Assembly: GCA_041648755.1 (NCBI GenBank)
Contig: JBAZOJ010000093.1
Span: 1-12,168, forward strand
Direction: 5' to 3'
DNA length: 12,168 bases
Origin: JBAZOJ01 sp041648755
GTDB lineage: Bacteria; Planctomycetota; B143-G9
Of this stretch, positions 7,788 to 12,168 are shown piece by piece. The translations under genes and the position numbers were made by a program. The notes beneath the pieces are model-generated. The model did no database searches. It saw only the letters and a program-made list of their open reading frames with translations, and was not told the DNA's origin. Position 1 is the first letter of the stretch. Every line of letters begins with the position of its first letter.

Positions 7788-8684
7788 TCAGTTCTGGATG
7801 AACACGCTGTGAGGGATAAGGTAAACCACGAGGCTCAAAATCATCAACCCGATGTTGAGCCACGGTAGCAGAACCGGAGATGGTGCTCCCAGGGCCTCAG
7901 CTTTTCGAACCGGCTTGTAGTAACAGATGAGCGCGGAGATCCAGAGAATGGCCATTACCAGGGATTTCGTGTCGGTGATATCGGTGCCGATGGGCCAAGG
8001 TCCGAAGGGTGCGCCAAAGGCATACTCCGAGGCAATCGGCCCGATGATGAAGGCAGAAATGCAAAATACCGCGGTGCCGAAGGAAGAATAGACGAACATC
8101 TTGCCGGGGATGGACTTGTTGACGAGTGTGTCCACGGAATAGTGAAAAACGTGGAAGAACAAGATCAACGCCGCGATCATCAGTGATACGTGCAGGAGCA
8201 TCAGGAACGGCGGAACCCGGCCCTCAAAAGTGACATAGAAGTCGTTCGTTGCGTCCAGTCGGAAAGTCGTATTCTGTATCTGCAGTTTTCGTGGATCGTC
8301 TTTCGATGGAGTCAGCAGGGATAGCACAAATCTGTAGAACCAGCGCTCCCCTTTTTTCAGCGTTGGCAGTTCCGCCGCGACGATCCCTGTGTCGGCGGCG
8401 CGCGACATGGGCTTCCGGTCCCAGGTCTTTCTGTCACGGGAGTACTCGAGTTCGACTGACAGCGGAAGCGGGCCCTCATCGCCCTTTATCGTCGCCACCA
8501 CGGTGTGGCTCTCGCCAGCAAAACAGTCTCGGGCATCCCGGTCAAACAGGTGTACGAGGCTCAGGGAGGGCGAGCCGATCGACACTTTCTTGTACGGTCT
8601 GGCGGTCAGCACCAGGGATGCAGGTATCAGCACGAGCGCTGTGGCGATGATTGTGAGATAGAGTGGAAGGCGCGATTTTTTCAG
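7788..8684 (-). CDS. Five-helix membrane protein with extracytoplasmic beta-rich domain, unknown function (probable CTG start)
   Basis: 298 residues if started at the CTG at 8684. That start gives a basic N-terminus (residues 2-5 KKSR) and a complete hydrophobic helix (about 9-28). The first conventional start, GTG at 8633, cuts the helix in half and has no ribosome site. AGAGG lies six bases before the CTG. Residues about 35-155 look like an Ig-like beta-sandwich outside the cytoplasm. Four more helices follow (about 160-182, 197-220, 240-256, 271-293), and positive loops put the N-terminus inside. The loop between helices 3 and 4 holds FGPWPIGTDITDTK, a likely family signature. I cannot name the family. 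It starts three bases after the stop of the M1/M28 peptidase gene and precedes uvrA by 40 bases. The peptidase and this protein may work together at the envelope (inference). Confidence 0.87.
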   Translation of the reverse strand: MKKSRLPLYLTIIATALVLIPASLVLTARPYKKVSIGSPSLSLVHLFDRDARDCFAGESHTVVATIKGDEGPLPLSVELEYSRDRKTWDRKPMSRAADTGIVAAELPTLKKGERWFYRFVLSLLTPSKDDPRKLQIQNTTFRLDATNDFYVTFEGRVPPFLMLLHVSLMIAALILFFHVFHYSVDTLVNKSIPGKMFVYSSFGTAVFCISAFIIGPIASEYAFGAPFGPWPIGTDITDTKSLVMAILWISALICYYKPVRKAEALGAPSPVLLPWLNIGLMILSLVVYLIPHSVFIQN

Positions 8685-8687
8685 GGG

Positions 8688-11600
8688 TTACCTCTTGCGG
8701 ACCGGGGTCGGATAGAATCGATCGGCCGGAGGAGTCAGCTTGATGCTGTCCAGCGCCCGGGTAAGCTCAGCCCAGAGCTGCGATGCGTCAAGAAGCGATT
8801 TCCATGTGATCTTTTCCGCAGTGTCTCCGGCGGAATTCATCTCTGCATATCTGCCGGTTGTCAGAAGTATTGCGGGGATGCCGCGCAGGTGGAATAACCA
8901 CTGGTCCGAGCCCATGATCGCATGGTTCATCGCCTGTTCGACGTCAAGTTTTAGCTTGGCAGCCGCTGCTGCAACAGCAACGCCCAGATCGGGGTTCTGT
9001 CCGGCTCCAATCACGTAGTACTTTTCCTTCTCGACCCGGCCGACCATGTCGAGATTCAGGAATGCCACGGTGCGGGAAAGCGGGATTGCAGGATTCGCGC
9101 AGTATGCCCCGGCCCCGCGAAGCCCCCATTCCTCGGCTCCGGCAAACAGTATGATGACGCTGTTTTTGGGGCGTGATTTTGCCAAGTCGCAGGCCGCTCC
9201 CAATAGAGCGACTACTCCGCTGATGTTGTCGTTTGCGGATGGCAGCAGCGATCCGTTCTTCGTAAGTCCCATTCCGTCGTAGTGCGCGCAGAGAATGACT
9301 GCGGACATAGCCTGGGTGGGATCGCTTCCCTCTATCCTCCCCACAATATTCTGAGTATCGATCATCTGATCGGCGTACTCAACCCTCAGCGAAACCTGAA
9401 AGTCCTTCCCGAGCGCAACTGGCTGCGTGCCGAAATCGAATGCTCCCGGTACGAGGATCACCGGGATAGTCAACTGGTCTCCGAATTCGCGATACCGTGC
9501 CTGGAGATTGGCGGCCATGAGCCTGTCATCGGCAGGGGTCTTGCCTGGGTCGCCGGAGAAATAGCGCGCCTGAAATGCCGGACTGATAAGGTTTGTGAAC
9601 GTGTAATCAGGGAGTTCCCGTTCCATTGAAGCGCCGATGTTCACGAACACAACCGCGCTCGCTCCCTTGTCCGCCGCGTTCTTCGCGCGCCGGTAGAGAG
9701 AGTACTCAGCCCGTAGCTCGTACTTCTGCGCATCGTCCAGGGCAGCGACGTCGGGAGGGAGATCGGCCGAAATGATGGCGATCTTTCCACGCAGTTCATC
9801 CTTTGCCAATGCTGCGAAGTCGTTCCTTCCGAGCTTGGCTGAGTCAATGCCAAATCCCGCGAATACTGCCGGACGCGTACATTGGCCGTCCGCGCCGTAG
9901 ACGGCTGGTATGCAGATTTCCGCCCCCTCGTTCCACTTCCCCGAGTAGGCTGGGATTGCCAATGCGCCGGCCTTGGCCTCAGGCCACGAAACCGAGCATT
10001 CGCGAATTCCGCGAACAGGGAAGGAGAACTTCTGCAGATAGCCGCCTGCCAGGGCAGGCTTTACCCCTGCTTTCTCCAGTAAACCGGCAAGGAACTCGGC
10101 AGCCTTCTGACCTCCCTCGGTGCCGGCTGCACGGCCTGCCAGCTCCGGCGAAGTCAGAAAATCGAGTATCGCGCGCGCGGCGCTCTCGGTCATGCCTTCC
10201 GTAAGATTCACCTTGCCGGGCGCCTGAACTCCCTTGAAAGAGAAAATGAATGTCAAGGGTCCGCCTCTGGCCGGTATGGAGCCTTCATCTATCTTGCGCC
10301 CGGACTTGAAGACTGCGTATCCCTGTTGGCCGTAGAAGAACATTATCCGGTCGAGCATGTCAGGAGGCGCCTGCCCGAACCAGCAGTAGAAGGTGGTCGT
10401 CCCTTTGCCGACGGAATCAAGGCTGATCAGAAACGCGATGTCATCGAAGGAACCGTCGAATCCCTTGACCGCGGCCAGTTTCCTTTTCACCATCTCGAAT
10501 GGTGATATCTGGAATGTGTCGGCGCCGATAAGCGGCTCGACGTCAGAAACCTTGCCGATGACCATAGCGCTCTTGTCTTTCAGGGTCGTCTGGGTAAGTG
10601 CATCCGGTTTCATTATCTCACCGGAGCAACTCTTGGCGATGCGGTCGGCTAACGTGTTGAATCTCTCTTGCGTGTCGCCGCCTGCCGCAGGAACCACTAT
10701 CGGCTTGTCGAAATAAAGAGTCTTGTTCAGGCAGGGCTTTACTTCGCCATCGTACAGGTCACGGAGTAGATTGAAGTCCGGGTCGACTTCCAGCATCTGG
10801 GGCTCTTCGGGAAGAATCATCGAGTACTCGGCTTTGGCACTGTCGAAACGCACCATCTGCCTGTGTTGCTCGCTCTTCAGCGTGACAACCACTTCAACCA
10901 TTACATCCGAGAGAGGCTCGGGTTGCGTCAGCGTCCAGACCACTTTTCCCTTGCCTTCGCGGCTTTCGTATTTCACGCCCTCGAGACCGAGCTTGGGCAG
11001 CCCCGGCCTTGAAAGCCACATCGCAAAGAACTGTGTAAGTTGCTGGCCAGACTCGGCCTCAAAAGCCGCTCTCAGGGTGTTCCAGCCAGCGCGCTTGCCG
11101 AGGTTCTCCTTGTAGAAGCGCCGCAGTGCGTTGAAAAATTCGTCGGTTCCGATCTTCAGGCGGAGTTGGTGGAAGAACATAGAGACCTTGGTGTATCCGA
11201 TCTCATTGTCTGCCTCGACAGTCTTTCCTCTGAACTCGATGGGCGGGTAGTCGTCTTCAGGCTTGACCGTGATTTTATAGCGCTGGGATGTCTTTCTGCG
11301 AAGCTCCTTGGCTGCGTCGCTCATCGGTCCGCCAACCATCTCCAGCCAATAGTAGTTTGAGCAATAAGTGGTCAGGCCTTCGCACCAGTTCCCGCTCTCG
11401 TAGTCGACATAGACTCCGTTTCCCCACCAGTTGTGGACTACCTCGTGGCCAAGAGCATACTCCTGTATGTGCCTGCGCTTGATCACGTCTGCGCCCAGAA
11501 GCGTGAATGCTGGCATCCCGTAGCCAGTGGGAAAGAAGTTGGACACTATGGAGAACCGGTTGTAGGGGTACTTGCCCAGAAGCTTGCTGTACTTCTCGAT

Positions 11601-12168
11601 GTACTCCGCCGCAGAATCGAGGTATATCCCCGACAAGCCCGCGTCTTCGGCCGAAAAGCATGTCTCGATTGTGATGCCGTCAACCGTCTTCGTCGTGATG
11701 ACGTACTTGCCGCCAGCTATGTCCAGACCGTCCGAAGGGGTGTCGCTGACATAGGCCGACAGGCTTGCCTTCTCGTCCTTGGTCCGCTTGATCAGGTTGC
11801 CAGGGGCAACAACATCATATGACGGTGGTGTTGTCAGGTCGCACGAGTAGATTGCCATCGAGCCGTATGTGTCCGGATACCATCCAGATCCTCCGTTCAG
11901 GTAGATGCCTGACGGACAGATGATTCCCCTTGTGTAATCGCCGACGATGAACCGAAGGGCCCCACTGCCCTTGATCGGGTCATTGATCGTCCCGACGTAC
12001 GAAATTGCTGCGGTCGGCTTCGCGGGGCTGGACGATGGGAAGTAAAACGTGATGCACTTCAGGAAGTCATCGCCGGGGCAATCAATTTCCGAAAAGGCAA
12101 TGGGCGCCTTCTTCTCGCTGTCGATAATGCTCAGCACCTTGACCGTGCGCGCCCGAAAAACGATGATC
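8688..12168 (-). CDS. Two-module zinc metallopeptidase: M1-like domain fused to PA-containing M28 domain (5' end cut by window)
   Basis: The frame is open from the right edge; the N-terminus is missing, so no signal peptide can be judged. Numbering counts the GTG at 12137 as residue 1, though that is probably internal. M1-like part (about 1-480): HEVVH at 231-235 with E253 as third zinc ligand, and Y315 as probable catalytic Tyr. GYGMPA (205-210) stands where aminopeptidases have GAMEN. A linker domain spans about 480-645. The M28 part begins near 649 (LTSPELAGR), with a PA-like insertion about 715-860 and the catalytic core about 935-1149. Ligands H952, D970 and D1030 are present, with general base E1002 and ligand E1003, but the final His is Asn (N1101). 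It probably digests peptides in the periplasm or outside the cell. It ends three bases before the five-helix membrane protein gene, so the two are likely co-transcribed. Confidence 0.95.
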   Translation of the reverse strand, partial: IIVFRARTVKVLSIIDSEKKAPIAFSEIDCPGDDFLKCITFYFPSSSPAKPTAAISYVGTINDPIKGSGALRFIVGDYTRGIICPSGIYLNGGSGWYPDTYGSMAIYSCDLTTPPSYDVVAPGNLIKRTKDEKASLSAYVSDTPSDGLDIAGGKYVITTKTVDGITIETCFSAEDAGLSGIYLDSAAEYIEKYSKLLGKYPYNRFSIVSNFFPTGYGMPAFTLLGADVIKRRHIQEYALGHEVVHNWWGNGVYVDYESGNWCEGLTTYCSNYYWLEMVGGPMSDAAKELRRKTSQRYKITVKPEDDYPPIEFRGKTVEADNEIGYTKVSMFFHQLRLKIGTDEFFNALRRFYKENLGKRAGWNTLRAAFEAESGQQLTQFFAMWLSRPGLPKLGLEGVKYESREGKGKVVWTLTQPEPLSDVMVEVVVTLKSEQHRQMVRFDSAKAEYSMILPEEPQMLEVDPDFNLLRDLYDGEVKPCLNKTLYFDKPIVVPAAGGDTQERFNTLADRIAKSCSGEIMKPDALTQTTLKDKSAMVIGKVSDVEPLIGADTFQISPFEMVKRKLAAVKGFDGSFDDIAFLISLDSVGKGTTTFYCWFGQAPPDMLDRIMFFYGQQGYAVFKSGRKIDEGSIPARGGPLTFIFSFKGVQAPGKVNLTEGMTESAARAILDFLTSPELAGRAAGTEGGQKAAEFLAGLLEKAGVKPALAGGYLQKFSFPVRGIRECSVSWPEAKAGALAIPAYSGKWNEGAEICIPAVYGADGQCTRPAVFAGFGIDSAKLGRNDFAALAKDELRGKIAIISADLPPDVAALDDAQKYELRAEYSLYRRAKNAADKGASAVVFVNIGASMERELPDYTFTNLISPAFQARYFSGDPGKTPADDRLMAANLQARYREFGDQLTIPVILVPGAFDFGTQPVALGKDFQVSLRVEYADQMIDTQNIVGRIEGSDPTQAMSAVILCAHYDGMGLTKNGSLLPSANDNISGVVALLGAACDLAKSRPKNSVIILFAGAEEWGLRGAGAYCANPAIPLSRTVAFLNLDMVGRVEKEKYYVIGAGQNPDLGVAVAAAAAKLKLDVEQAMNHAIMGSDQWLFHLRGIPAILLTTGRYAEMNSAGDTAEKITWKSLLDASQLWAELTRALDSIKLTPPADRFYPTPVRKR
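8691..8695 (-). promoter_or_regulatory. Ribosome binding site that supports the CTG start
   Basis: AGAGG, inside the last two codons of the peptidase gene, lies six bases before the CTG at 8684. No comparable purine run precedes the GTG at 8633. It implies stop-and-restart translation across a three-base gap. Confidence 0.6.

Noticed and set aside
8631..8633. GTG as the start of the five-helix protein
   Set aside because: It leaves a truncated first helix without basic residues and has no purine-rich ribosome site, unlike the CTG at 8684.
12135..12137. GTG as the true start of the M1/M28 peptidase
   Set aside because: The frame stays open to the window edge, no ribosome site precedes it, and the protein would lack much of the M1 N-terminal domain and any signal peptide.

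Overview
The window is wall-to-wall bacterial coding sequence, and every supportable gene lies on the minus strand, so the gene order in transcription runs from high to low coordinates. Seven protein-coding genes fill it, with gaps of at most 82 bases. The first (right edge) and last (left edge) are cut by the window ends. I see no RNA gene, CRISPR array, mobile element or long repeat. Composition is moderately GC-rich. Start codons are unusual: of six visible starts only two are ATG; the others are GTG (two), TTG and, very probably, CTG. The protein families (M1-M28 peptidase fusion, PATAN/DUF4388 protein with zinc ribbons, many envelope-anchored proteins) suggest an uncultivated Gram-negative-type bacterium, perhaps of the PVC/FCB/Hydrogenedentes/deltaproteobacterial sort. 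That placement is a guess from gene style only.

Right block (12168 to 4898): a large two-module metallopeptidase (M1-like gluzincin plus PA-domain M28 peptidase), then a five-helix membrane protein with an extracytoplasmic beta-rich domain, only 3 bases after it, then uvrA, the damage-recognition ATPase of nucleotide excision repair, 40 bases further on. uvrA is a textbook copy and the only gene here with a firmly known role.

Middle (4848 to 4084): a single-span membrane protein with a long coiled coil and a Pro/Thr/Ser-rich tail. It has its own sigma70-type promoter whose -35 box overlaps the uvrA stop codon, a perfect Shine-Dalgarno sequence, and a probable weak terminator after it.

Left block (4001 to 1): a second sigma70-type promoter (17-bp spacer) drives three tightly coupled genes: a metallo-beta-lactamase-fold hydrolase with a complete di-metal site, a small membrane-anchored protein starting on TTG directly after the hydrolase's stop, and a large protein (869 residues and continuing) overlapping the previous gene by ATGA. 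Its architecture is PATAN/DUF4388, helical repeats, double zinc ribbon, transmembrane helix and extracytoplasmic helical region. These three look like one functional unit linking a cytoplasmic hydrolase to an envelope-spanning scaffold or sensor. The function is unknown, and this is the best candidate for an undescribed system here.
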